A stretch of 21,298 bases of DNA from Bacteroidales bacterium UBA4230 (lineage in GTDB: Bacteria > Bacteroidota > Bacteroidia > Bacteroidales > UBA932), in contig DGXO01000068.1 of NCBI GenBank assembly GCA_002395605.1, positions 17,423 through 38,720 on the forward strand, given 5' to 3'. The position numbers were made by a program, and so were the translations under genes. Positions 14,504 to 21,298 of this stretch are shown here, in pieces (the first letter of the stretch is position 1; every line of letters starts with the position of its first letter). The notes below the pieces were generated by a model. It worked only from the letters and a program-made list of their open reading frames with translations. It did not search any database and had not been told where the DNA came from.

Positions 14504-15796
14504 TTACCTAATCTTCAACAATGCCAATGTACTAACTGCCAGTATGATTCCCACAATCCAGAAACGGATGGTGATCTTCGCCTCGTGCTGGGCGGGAACC
14601 GGTTTGGGGAAGAGGACGGGGCCTTCGGGGGCCTTCTTGTCCTGGAAATGATGGTGGAGGGGAGCCATGCTCCAGATGCGCCTTCCGGTGCCGTACTTGC
14701 GACGGGTGTACTTGAAGTAGAACCTCTGAAGGAGTACGGACAGGCTCTCCACGAAGAAGATGCCGCAAAGAAGGGGAAGGAGCAGTTCCTTTCGCATGAG
14801 CACCGCGCTCACGCCAATGACGCCGCCAATGGTAAGGCTTCCCGTGTCTCCCATGAATACCTGGGCGGGGAAGGAGTTGTACCACAGGAATCCTATGAGT
14901 GCCCCAACAAAGGCGCTCATGAAGATTGCAATCTCTCCGCTTCCGGGTATATACATGATGTTAAGGTAGTTAGAGTCTATCAGGTTGCCCCCCAGCCATG
15001 CCAGGATGCCTAATACAACTCCAACAATGGCCGATGTTCCCGCTGCAAGTCCATCCAACCCGTCAGTGAGATTGGTTCCGTTGGAGCATGCGGTAATTAC
15101 CAGCACTATCATCAGAACATAAATAGCCCATTTTGCATACCAGCCCCAAGTGCCCTTCACGGGGGAGAGCCAGCGGTAGTCAAACTCGTGGTTCTTTACA
15201 AAAGGGATGGTGGTCTTGGTGCTTTTCACAACGTCTTCCTCCACATATCGGCCACTGGTAACCGTGGTCTCGGTTTCCAGGGTGCGCTCCACGCTTTCCT
15301 TAACTTCAACTTTTTCACGCACCACTATGTCCGGGCTCATCCACACGGTAAGGCCCACAATGAAGCCAAGCGCTATCTGGCCGATGAGCTTTCCTTTTTC
15401 GGACATGCCTTCCTTGTTGTGCTTGAACACCTTGATGTAGTCGTCGGCAAAACCAAGCGCGCCGCACCAGAGGGTGCTCACAAGGAGAAGGATCACGTAG
15501 ATGTTGGTGAGGTCGCACCAGAGGAGCGCGCCGGAGAGGATGGAGAGGATTATGATGACGCCTCCCATGGTGGGGGTGCCTTTTTTCTGGATCTGTCCTT
15601 CCAGGCCAAGGTCACGGACGGTTTCGCCGATTTGCTTTTTCTGGAGAAGGCGGATAATCTTCTTTCCGGCTATCATGGCAACCAGCACTGCGGTAACCGC
15701 CGCAGCCATTGCGCGGAAACTCAGGAAGTTCACAAGGCCCATTCCGGGGAAGTCGGCTCCTGTGCTTTCAAGGTATTTCAGAAGGTGGTATATCAT
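14504..15796 (-). CDS. mraY: Phospho-MurNAc-pentapeptide transferase MraY, with enlarged extracytoplasmic loop
   Basis: MraY transfers phospho-MurNAc-pentapeptide to undecaprenyl phosphate, making lipid I. The 430-residue membrane protein keeps the active-site motifs: FADDYIK with Asp118-Asp119, NLTDGLDGLAAG near 242-253, FMGDTGSL (314-321) and the HHH motif PLHHHF (381-383). It is about 70 residues longer than the roughly 360-residue E. coli enzyme. The extra sequence is a hydrophilic, charged stretch at about 155-215, between membrane segments. As far as I recall this enlarged loop is common in Bacteroidota MraY, so it is probably not peculiar to this strain. It is spaced 2 nt from both murE and murD. 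Confidence 0.96.
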   Translation of the reverse strand: MIYHLLKYLESTGADFPGMGLVNFLSFRAMAAAVTAVLVAMIAGKKIIRLLQKKQIGETVRDLGLEGQIQKKGTPTMGGVIIILSILSGALLWCDLTNIYVILLLVSTLWCGALGFADDYIKVFKHNKEGMSEKGKLIGQIALGFIVGLTVWMSPDIVVREKVEVKESVERTLETETTVTSGRYVEEDVVKSTKTTIPFVKNHEFDYRWLSPVKGTWGWYAKWAIYVLMIVLVITACSNGTNLTDGLDGLAAGTSAIVGVVLGILAWLGGNLIDSNYLNIMYIPGSGEIAIFMSAFVGALIGFLWYNSFPAQVFMGDTGSLTIGGVIGVSAVLMRKELLLPLLCGIFFVESLSVLLQRFYFKYTRRKYGTGRRIWSMAPLHHHFQDKKAPEGPVLFPKPVPAQHEAKITIRFWIVGIILAVSTLALLKIR

Positions 15797-15798
15797 TG

Positions 15799-17205
15799 CT
15801 ATTGCATGAGGAGTTTAAAGGTTTCAGTCACAATTTCTTTTTCGTCAAAATGATGTTTTTCCCGGCCGATAATCTGGTAGGTCTCGTGGCCCTTTCCGGC
15901 AAGGAGGATGGTGGCGCTTTCCGGGGCGGTGAGGATGGCCGTGCGGATAGCCTCGCGGCGGTCTTCAATCACTATGGACTTTGCGAGTCCCTTTATGGAA
16001 AGTCCGGCCTTGATTTCCTCTATGATGGCATGAGGGTCTTCGGTGCGGGGGTTGTCGGAGGTGACCACAATGCGGTCGGCCAGGTTTTCGGCAATCTGGG
16101 CCATTTCCGGGCGCTTGGTGCGGTCACGGTCTCCGCCGCAGCCGAACAGGCATATAAGCTGCCTCTTGGGGGCGATGGCGCGGAGGGTCTTCAGCACGTT
16201 CTCAAGGGCGTCGGGGGTGTGGGCGTAGTCTATGATTACGCTGAGGCCCTTGGGACCGTTGAGGTTCTCCAGCCTTCCGGGTGCGGGTTCAAGCGTGGAG
16301 AGCGCAAGGAGGGTCTCCTCCTTCTTTGCCCCAAGGTTTATTGCGGCCGAATATATTGCAAGGAGGTTGTAGGCGTTGTGTTCGCCAATGAGGCGGCACC
16401 AAACCTCCGTTCCGTCAATCTTCAGGAGCATGCCGTCGAAGCTCTCTTCCATAACGCGGGCTGTGTGGTCCGCGAGGCCCCTTACAGAGTATGTAACAAC
16501 CTTTGCGGCGGTGTTCTGGACCATCACGCTACCGTGTTTGTCGTCCGTGTTTATGAGGGCGACGGCTTTCTTCGGCAGGTTGTCAAAGAAGAGTTTCTTG
16601 CAGCGAAGGTATTCGGCAAAGGTGCCGTGGTAGTCAAGGTGGTCGTGGGTGAGGTTGGAGAAGATTCCCATGGCAAACTCAAGGCCTGTCACGCGGTCCT
16701 GCTCCACTCCAATGGAACTCACTTCCATGAAGCAGTATTCGCAGCCCTTTTCCACCATCCTTGCCAGCAGGCTGTTGAGGGTTATGGGATCCACGGTGGT
16801 GTTTGTGGTCTCAATGCGCTCGTCGTCCACGTAGTTTGCAATTGTGGAAAGCAGTCCGCAGCTGTATCCCATGCCCTTGAAAAGCCTGTACAGAAGCGTC
16901 ACCGTGGTGGTTTTTCCGTTTGTTCCGGTAATTCCCACCAGCGTCAGTTTCCCTGACGGATGGCCGTAATACTCATCCGCAATCAGCGCCAGCGCCTTGC
17001 GGCTGTTTTCCACCACTTCAACTTCCACGTCATGCCCGACCAGATCGGGCATCTCTTCGCACACAATGCCGGTGGCACCATTGTCAATGGCGGCCTGGAT
17101 ATAGGCGTGACCGTCGGATTCATGGCCGCGGACGGCGATGAACAGCGCTCCGGGAACAACCTTCCTGGAATCGGCGGTAATCAGTGTATAGTCCTTATAG
17201 TTCAT
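15799..17205 (-). CDS. murE: MurE, UDP-MurNAc-L-Ala-D-Glu:meso-diaminopimelate ligase
   Basis: MurE adds the third stem-peptide residue. The 468-residue product has the ATP loop ITGTNGKTTT (92-101), the NLTHDHLDYHG motif, a carbamylated-lysine region YLRCKKLFF, and DNPR at 384-387. DNPR is the signature for meso-diaminopimelate rather than lysine, consistent with a Gram-negative type wall. One oddity is the usually conserved EVSSH motif, which reads EVSSI (161-165). The start overlaps the ftsI stop by 4 bp. murF, which often follows murE in other phyla, is not here. Confidence 0.95.
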   Translation of the reverse strand: MNYKDYTLITADSRKVVPGALFIAVRGHESDGHAYIQAAIDNGATGIVCEEMPDLVGHDVEVEVVENSRKALALIADEYYGHPSGKLTLVGITGTNGKTTTVTLLYRLFKGMGYSCGLLSTIANYVDDERIETTNTTVDPITLNSLLARMVEKGCEYCFMEVSSIGVEQDRVTGLEFAMGIFSNLTHDHLDYHGTFAEYLRCKKLFFDNLPKKAVALINTDDKHGSVMVQNTAAKVVTYSVRGLADHTARVMEESFDGMLLKIDGTEVWCRLIGEHNAYNLLAIYSAAINLGAKKEETLLALSTLEPAPGRLENLNGPKGLSVIIDYAHTPDALENVLKTLRAIAPKRQLICLFGCGGDRDRTKRPEMAQIAENLADRIVVTSDNPRTEDPHAIIEEIKAGLSIKGLAKSIVIEDRREAIRTAILTAPESATILLAGKGHETYQIIGREKHHFDEKEIVTETFKLLMQ

Positions 17206-19124
17206 TTCTCGTCTGTCATTAGGGGCACTTTGGCGGTGGGCCGAAGCTCAGGGCGCCAGGTGTCGTCAAGTGCGTAAATCTTGTCCACTATCTCCCTCAC
17301 GGCAAGGGCGGGCTTGGTGCCGCCGTAGAAGTTGTGATGGCTGGGGTAGGAGTACACGGTCACAAGGATGGTGTACTTGGGCTCTTCGTCGGGATCGGCC
17401 GGGAAAAAGCCCACAAAGGTGCCCTGGAACTTCTTTCGGCCCTGGGAGTCGGAGTAGGGGTCACGGCTGCCGCCACGTTCATCGGCCGAAAGGACCACGC
17501 GGGCGGTTCCGGTTTTTCCGGCTACGGACAGCCTTGCCTTTTTAAGCCTTGTGGCCGTACCGGTGTTCACAACGGCCCTGAGGGCCCTGGTGACGGTGTC
17601 GGCGGTGGCGGGGGAGCAGATGCTGCTGTTGAGGGCGCTGGGCTCGAACCTCTTTACCACCTTGCCGTCCTTCTCCACGCTTTCTACAAGGTAGGGCTTC
17701 ATCATTGAGCCCTTGTTGGCTATGCCGTTGTAGAAGGTTGCAATGTGGAGCGGAGTCACGCTTATGCTGTATCCGTAGGCCGTGGTGCCAAGGGTGGTCC
17801 TGGACCATCCGGGGGTGCCGGGGCGGTTCACAACGGGGGTGCCAAGGCCGGGGATGTCAAAGTCGAAGGCCTCACCAAGCCTGTAGGAGTAGATGTGGTC
17901 GAACATCTCCTGGGGCTGCTTGCCGTAGTAGTTTTCGGCCAAATACGTGAACACGTAGTTGGAGGAAATCTCAAAGCCGTGCATCACGCTAATGTCCCTT
18001 CGGCCCGTTTCCCTCTGGTAATCAAGGATATGGACGTCCTGGTTGTAGCCGCCGGGCACAAAGCCGTTATTGGTGGGGATGGTCTGCTCCAGGGTTTTCA
18101 CGTAGCCGTCTTCCACAAGGGAGAGGAGGGTGACGGTCTTCATGACGGAGCCCTGTTCGCCCACCTGCCTCAGGACCAGGTTTTCGCGCTCCCAAAGGGT
18201 GGTCTGGGGCGTCGCGCCGCGGGAGAGGTTCACCATCGCCCTGATGGCTCCGGTCTTGGCCTCCATTATTATGCATATTCCGGCGCGGACTTCGTCGTCT
18301 CCGTCTATCTGGGCGCGGAGGGCTTTGTCGGCAATGTCCTGGAAATCCACGTTGAGGGTGGTCCTGATGTCGTTTCCGTCCTGGACCTGCACGCTGGTGG
18401 AGTCAAGGTCCCGGACCCAAGAGCCGTCGTCGGTGACCCTTCTCCATTCATAGCCGTCGCGGCCGTGGAGTTCGGAGTCGTAGCTGTTTTCAAGGCCGAT
18501 TCGGTTTTGCTCCTTCACGTAGCCTATCACGCGGCGGGCCAGGGAGTCGTAGGGGTAGATACGCTCTTCGTGGGCCTCCACTATGAGTCCTCCGCGGTAG
18601 GGGCCTTCCTTGTAGAGGGGGAAGGTCTGGATCCGGCGAAGGGTCTCAAGGTCCACGTTCTTCCTTATGAGGAGGTATTTTGAGCCCTTTGAGCGGCCTG
18701 TCAGGATGGCGTTTGTCCATCCTTCGGCACTCTTCTCACGGAATTCCCCGGCAAGGGCGGCGCCAAGGAGGCGGGCCTTGTCCTGCCATACGCGCTCCAG
18801 AGAGTCCTTGCCGCGGTCTATGTAGTTCTGCTTGAGTACGGTGCAGTCCATGTGAAGGTCGTAGAGCGGGGCCGATATTGCAAGGGGCCTTCCGTCCGTG
18901 GCCAGGATTCGGCCCCTGACAGGAATGTCCACATGTTTTTGGACCACCGGCCTGAACAGGCCTATCACCTTGTCGTCAACGGTGTATGACGTCTGGATCT
19001 TGACAACCCATACAATGATTGCCACACCAAGCGCCAGAAACAGCAGGGACAGGAAGAACATAACCACGTGGATTCTGTCGCGGTTTTCAATGGTGTCCCG
19101 TATTTCGCTCTCCCTTGAGCTCAT
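17202..19124 (-). CDS. ftsI: FtsI-type septal transpeptidase (class B penicillin-binding protein)
   Basis: FtsI crosslinks septal peptidoglycan as partner of FtsW. The 640-residue protein has one N-terminal membrane anchor at about 19-42 and a pedestal domain beginning VDIPVRGRILATDGRPLA. The penicillin-binding domain carries SVMK with nucleophile Ser326, SSN at 387-389 and KTG at 537-539. No C-terminal PASTA domain is present. The residues before the serine read EQGS instead of the usual EPGS. The N-terminus is short and charged. The gene overlaps the ftsL-like gene and murE by 4 bp each, and its position after rsmH and ftsL identifies it as the division-specific enzyme rather than the elongation PBP2. 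Confidence 0.95.
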   Translation of the reverse strand: MSSRESEIRDTIENRDRIHVVMFFLSLLFLALGVAIIVWVVKIQTSYTVDDKVIGLFRPVVQKHVDIPVRGRILATDGRPLAISAPLYDLHMDCTVLKQNYIDRGKDSLERVWQDKARLLGAALAGEFREKSAEGWTNAILTGRSKGSKYLLIRKNVDLETLRRIQTFPLYKEGPYRGGLIVEAHEERIYPYDSLARRVIGYVKEQNRIGLENSYDSELHGRDGYEWRRVTDDGSWVRDLDSTSVQVQDGNDIRTTLNVDFQDIADKALRAQIDGDDEVRAGICIIMEAKTGAIRAMVNLSRGATPQTTLWERENLVLRQVGEQGSVMKTVTLLSLVEDGYVKTLEQTIPTNNGFVPGGYNQDVHILDYQRETGRRDISVMHGFEISSNYVFTYLAENYYGKQPQEMFDHIYSYRLGEAFDFDIPGLGTPVVNRPGTPGWSRTTLGTTAYGYSISVTPLHIATFYNGIANKGSMMKPYLVESVEKDGKVVKRFEPSALNSSICSPATADTVTRALRAVVNTGTATRLKKARLSVAGKTGTARVVLSADERGGSRDPYSDSQGRKKFQGTFVGFFPADPDEEPKYTILVTVYSYPSHHNFYGGTKPALAVREIVDKIYALDDTWRPELRPTAKVPLMTDEK

Positions 19125-19462
19125 TTCTTCTTTATCACCGTTGCGGGTTCCTGGGGCATTGCGGCCTCCGAACCCAGTTTCTTAAGTCTTGTCTCCGTTG
19201 CCGAAGCGCTCTTTATCTTCACAAGGGCGGCTTCGCTTTCTGTATGATGTATCCTCAGTTCCTCCAGGGCCGCCTTGTTGGCCCCTGCGCGGGTGAGGGT
19301 CTTGTCCACCTGCAGGCTCAGCATGATGGAAATCCACATGAGGAGGAAGGCGTACATCACGTGGATGTAGTATTTGTCGGCCTTCACCCTGAGGAGAAGG
19401 TCTCCGTTCCTGAGGGCCCGGAACACGTTCCGGACGCTGAGCCAAAAATTCTTCACAGTCAT
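19121..19462 (-). CDS. ftsL: FtsL-like divisome membrane protein
   Basis: The 113-residue protein has the layout of FtsL: a cytoplasmic N-terminus of about 32 residues, one membrane segment at about 33-51 (IHVMYAFLLMWISIMLSLQV), then a helical, probably coiled-coil stretch at about 52-95 and a short Lys-rich tail. FtsL primary sequence is poorly conserved, so the call rests on size, topology and its place between rsmH and ftsI, where ftsL lies in most dcw clusters. It would work with FtsQ to activate FtsW/FtsI. It overlaps both neighbours by 4 bp. Confidence 0.75.
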   Translation of the reverse strand: MTVKNFWLSVRNVFRALRNGDLLLRVKADKYYIHVMYAFLLMWISIMLSLQVDKTLTRAGANKAALEELRIHHTESEAALVKIKSASATETRLKKLGSEAAMPQEPATVIKKK

Positions 19463-20373
19463 CGCGCGGGCCCTCCCTCGTTCTTTTTCACTGCCACGCG
19501 GAGTTTCGCGCTCCTTGCCCTGGTGTTCCCGGCAATCTCTTCCTCCGTAGGGAGGATGGGCTTACGGTTCACGGCCTCAAGCGGAGTGTCGGTTCGGCCG
19601 AAAACGTCCTGCTGCACGGTGCCGTCCACGTTGCCGGTTTTGATAAAGTTTTTCACCATGCGGTCTTCAAGGCTGTGGTAGGTTATAACCACAAGGCGGC
19701 CGCCGGGCTTCAGGCTTCTTGCAGCGCCTTCCAGGAACTTCTCCAGGGAGCGCATTTCACCGTTCACCTCTATACGGAGGGCCTGGTAAATCTTTGCCAG
19801 GATCTTGTGTTCGGCCCCCTTGGGGAGCACTTTTGCAACCGCACGGTCAAGGTCTCCGGTGGTGGCGATGGGCCTTGCTTCCATTATGAGCCTTGCCACA
19901 TTGCGTGCGCCGTCCACCTCTCCGTACAGCCTCAGGATACGCTCAAGGTCCTCAGCCTCATAGGTGTTCACCACTTCTGCGGCGGTGAGCTTTGCGCCCT
20001 GGTTCATACGCATGTCCAGCGGTGCGTCCTCATAGCGGAAACTGAATCCCCGCTCTGCGGTGTCAAACTGGTGGCTTGATACCCCAAGGTCAGCCAGGAT
20101 TCCGTCGAACTTTACAGAATAAAAGGCCGAGTAGTTCTCAATGAAGCGGAAGTTGTTGTGAATGAGGGTGAGACGGGAGTCCTTGAGGGCGCCGTTTATA
20201 GCGTCGATGTCACGATCGAAGGCGATGACCCTTCCGTCACCGGATAAGCGTGAAAGTATGGCAGCGGTATGTCCACCGCCTCCGAAAGTGGCATCTGCGT
20301 ATATTCCATTGGGATTTGTGATGAGAGAGGAAACACTTTCCTCAAGCAGCACGGGGATATGATATTCTGACAT
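19459..20373 (-). CDS. rsmH: 16S rRNA (cytosine-1402-N4)-methyltransferase RsmH (MraW)
   Basis: RsmH methylates N4 of C1402 in the 16S rRNA decoding centre using S-adenosylmethionine. The 304-residue product starts with the family N-terminus YHIPVLLEESV. It shows the SAM-binding loop DATFGGGGHT (27-36), AFDRDIDAI, DLGVSSHQFD (95-104), the ERGFSFRYEDAPLDMRM motif, and the C-terminal GGRLVVITYHSLEDRMVKNF. It starts 14 nt after mraZ and overlaps the ftsL-like gene by 4 bp. Confidence 0.96.
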   Translation of the reverse strand: MSEYHIPVLLEESVSSLITNPNGIYADATFGGGGHTAAILSRLSGDGRVIAFDRDIDAINGALKDSRLTLIHNNFRFIENYSAFYSVKFDGILADLGVSSHQFDTAERGFSFRYEDAPLDMRMNQGAKLTAAEVVNTYEAEDLERILRLYGEVDGARNVARLIMEARPIATTGDLDRAVAKVLPKGAEHKILAKIYQALRIEVNGEMRSLEKFLEGAARSLKPGGRLVVITYHSLEDRMVKNFIKTGNVDGTVQQDVFGRTDTPLEAVNRKPILPTEEEIAGNTRARSAKLRVAVKKNEGGPAR

Positions 20374-20387
20374 TCCTGAGACCTCCC

Positions 20388-20849
20388 TTACTTCTTAACG
20401 GAGTGTCTCTGTGCGGAAAGTTTGAACTCTTCGTCTGTCATGAGGGAGGCCTCATAGGTCTCCTTTGCCCATATCTGAAGCTTGTAACCGATTCCGCTAA
20501 GCACTACCTCCTTGGCAATACCTGCTTTTTCAAGTAACTCGGAGGGGATGTTGAGCCTGCCCAGCTTGCCGTCCGGGACAATGGGGTACACGCCCTCGTT
20601 GTACTTGGTCCAAAAATTAGCGTCATCTGTACTAAGCTCAGGGTCAAGGCCTTCCAGCAGTTTGTCGCTGCGGTGCACCCATTCGGCATAGGTGAACACA
20701 TCCAGGCAACACTGCTGGACGTTTTTCTTGACGATGAGGGTCATGTCCTCCAGGCCGTCTTTTGCCATGGCATCACGGAAAATGGCAGGGAGCACTACGC
20801 GCCCCTTGTCATCCACTTTGCCGCTGGCTTTGCCGAAGAATCTGACCAT
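20388..20849 (-). CDS. mraZ: MraZ transcriptional regulator of the dcw operon
   Basis: MraZ is an AbrB-like DNA-binding protein that forms rings and regulates its own operon. The 153-residue product carries the two tandem SpoVT/AbrB-type half-domains. The first contains KVDDKGRVVLPAIFR (DxxxR, Asp13 to Arg17). The second contains PDGKLGRLNIP (Asp93 to Arg98), one residue longer than the usual DxxGR spacing. It is the first gene of the cluster. The ATG at 20849 is preceded by a -7 box and by a 10-bp periodic TGGAA array that looks like its operator. Confidence 0.93.
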   Translation of the reverse strand: MVRFFGKASGKVDDKGRVVLPAIFRDAMAKDGLEDMTLIVKKNVQQCCLDVFTYAEWVHRSDKLLEGLDPELSTDDANFWTKYNEGVYPIVPDGKLGRLNIPSELLEKAGIAKEVVLSGIGYKLQIWAKETYEASLMTDEEFKLSAQRHSVKK

Positions 20850-20877
20850 AATTACTTATTACTTTCACGCTTGGTGA

Positions 20878-20885
20878 CAAAGGTA
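20878..20885 (-). promoter_or_regulatory. Candidate -7 box of the dcw operon promoter
   Basis: On the minus strand, TACCTTTG matches TAnnTTTG exactly. It lies 28 nt before the mraZ ATG, giving a predicted leader of about 20 nt. No good TTTG -33 box is at the usual spacing. That space is occupied by the TGGAA repeat array. Confidence 0.5.
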
Positions 20886-20894
20886 AGGAAAATT

Positions 20895-20949
20895 TTCCAT
20901 TTTCTTACATTTTCTTCCAAATTTTTCCACAAATTTCTTCGCGGTTCCA
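20895..20949 (-). promoter_or_regulatory. Candidate MraZ operator: TGGAA units with 10-bp period
   Basis: On the plus strand TTCCA (minus-strand TGGAA) occurs at 20895-20899, 20915-20919, 20925-20929 and 20945-20949. Degenerate versions fill the missing registers: TTACA at 20905, TTCTT at 20935, and GGCCA at 20955. All are in exact 10-bp phase. E. coli MraZ is known to bind TGGGN repeats separated by 5 nt, the same period and a similar sequence. The array begins 9 bp upstream of the -7 box and covers the -33 region, so bound MraZ would contact or block RNA polymerase. Confidence 0.6.
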
Positions 20950-21172
20950 TTTGCGGCCATTTTCGGCGTGTTTTTGCCTTCCGTTGCTATTATACGCAAA
21001 GTGTAATGCCGATTGGGTGCGGGGTAAAGTGTTGGCATACAGGTGTTTACACGGTTCTTTGGGAAAAGGATTAATCCCAAAGAACCGTGTAAGTGGCTGA
21101 AAAGCAAATAGTTAAGCCGCACCGTCACGGCATTACCGTGCGGTGGTGGTGAGAACTAGCGAGGGCAGGGGG
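20950..21172. other. Intergenic region between the mraZ operator and upp
   Basis: With the mraZ promoter region this makes 323 bases between genes. It holds an 18-bp perfect inverted repeat (separate entry) and a small hairpin CACGG-CATTA-CCGTG (21126-21140), 33 nt downstream of the upp stop. No convincing gene is seen. An 87-codon minus-strand frame (20865-21128) crosses both the operator array and the inverted repeat and has no recognisable features. Confidence 0.5.
21047..21092. repeat. 18-bp perfect inverted repeat, possible transcription end of upp
   Basis: Arms 21047-21064 and 21075-21092 are perfect complements around the loop AAAGGATTAA. The core reads ACGGTTCTTTGGGA and its complement. 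No T-tract follows the stem on either strand. It lies about 80 nt past the upp stop and about 100 nt upstream of the mraZ operator array. A terminator or RNA-stabilising hairpin for upp is the simplest reading. Confidence 0.5.
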
Positions 21173-21298
21173 CTAGATCTTGTCGCCGAAGGCTAGGTCT
21201 CCGGCGTCTCCGATGCCGGGGATGATGTAGCTTTGGCTGGTGAGTTCTTCGTCGATGGCGGCAACCCAAAGGGTGTACTCGGGGCCGTATACCTGGCA
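21173..21298 (-). CDS. upp: Uracil phosphoribosyltransferase, C-terminal end (partial)
   Basis: Upp makes UMP from uracil and PRPP in pyrimidine salvage. Only the last 41 codons are inside the window; the start lies beyond position 21298. The translated end, ...EYTLWVAAIDEELTSQSYIIPGIGDAGDLAFGDKI, matches the diagnostic Upp C-terminus, in which the YI-PG-GDAGD-FG motif forms the uracil-binding site. The stop is TAG (21175-21173 on the minus strand). It is transcribed in the same direction as the dcw operon but is separated from it by more than 300 bases with its own promoter signals, so it is probably an independent unit. Confidence 0.85.
   Translation of the reverse strand, partial: CQVYGPEYTLWVAAIDEELTSQSYIIPGIGDAGDLAFGDKI

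Noticed and set aside
15709..16956. 415-codon plus-strand open frame opposite murE
   Set aside because: It is antisense to murE and mraY. The translation is repetitive in His, Val and Gly with no family motifs; high G+C third positions commonly produce such shadow frames.
15799..17205. Missing murF and ddl in the dcw cluster as an anomaly
   Set aside because: As far as I know Bacteroidota clusters usually lack them at this locus, so it supports the taxonomic reading rather than being unusual.
20660..20680. GGTGCACCC inside mraZ as a possible fifth element
   Set aside because: Only one arm-like 9-mer is present, with no inverted partner and no terminal hexamers at 52 bp; it is ordinary coding sequence.
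20865..21128. 87-codon minus-strand frame upstream of mraZ
   Set aside because: It crosses the phased operator array and the 18-bp inverted repeat, and its translation shows no domain, signal peptide or recognisable motif.

Overview
The window looks like a chromosomal segment of a Bacteroidales-type bacterium (phylum Bacteroidota). Three things support this. The division and cell wall (dcw) cluster has the order typical of that phylum, with murF and ddl absent between murE and ftsQ. Start codons lack clear Shine-Dalgarno sequences. Several upstream regions carry the Bacteroidota -7 box TAnnTTTG. No rRNA, tRNA or CRISPR array was seen. The genus cannot be fixed from the sequence alone.

Left part (1-1485, + strand): a short intergenic region with a dispersed palindromic repeat, then rpiB and truB as an overlapping pair. 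truB carries an in-frame insert that contains a palindromic repeat.

Central island (about 1486-3900), visibly more A/T-rich than its flanks: a convergent gene encoding a fusion of free methionine-R-sulfoxide reductase (MsrC/fRMsr, GAF fold) with MsrA, then a Y1/HUH REP-associated tyrosine transposase (RAYT). Four copies of a 104-bp palindromic element surround these genes (1489-1592, 2594-2697, 3748-3851, 5706-5809). Each is built as 52+52 bp around an invariant core, CGGGTGCAC-N6-GTGCACCCG. One copy contains the 3' end and stop codon of the RAYT gene, and two sit exactly in convergent gene junctions. This RAYT/element family is the most interesting accessory system in the window.

Right of the island: gltX (+ strand, with its own promoter) runs convergently into ftsZ.

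Minus strand, 20849 down to 5818: one compact dcw operon, mraZ-rsmH-ftsL-ftsI-murE-mraY-murD-ftsW-murG-murC-ftsQ-ftsA-ftsZ. Junctions mostly overlap by 4 bp (ATGA) or have gaps of 2-14 nt. It supplies cytoplasmic peptidoglycan precursor synthesis (MurC, D, E), lipid I and II synthesis (MraY, MurG), septal polymerisation and crosslinking (FtsW, FtsI) and the divisome scaffold (FtsL, FtsQ, FtsA, FtsZ). Upstream of mraZ lies a -7 box preceded by an array of TGGAA-type units spaced exactly 10 bp apart. It resembles the known MraZ operator (TGGGN-N5 repeats) and is probably an autoregulatory site. Beyond a strong 18-bp inverted repeat, the window ends in the 3' end of upp (minus strand), encoding uracil phosphoribosyltransferase.
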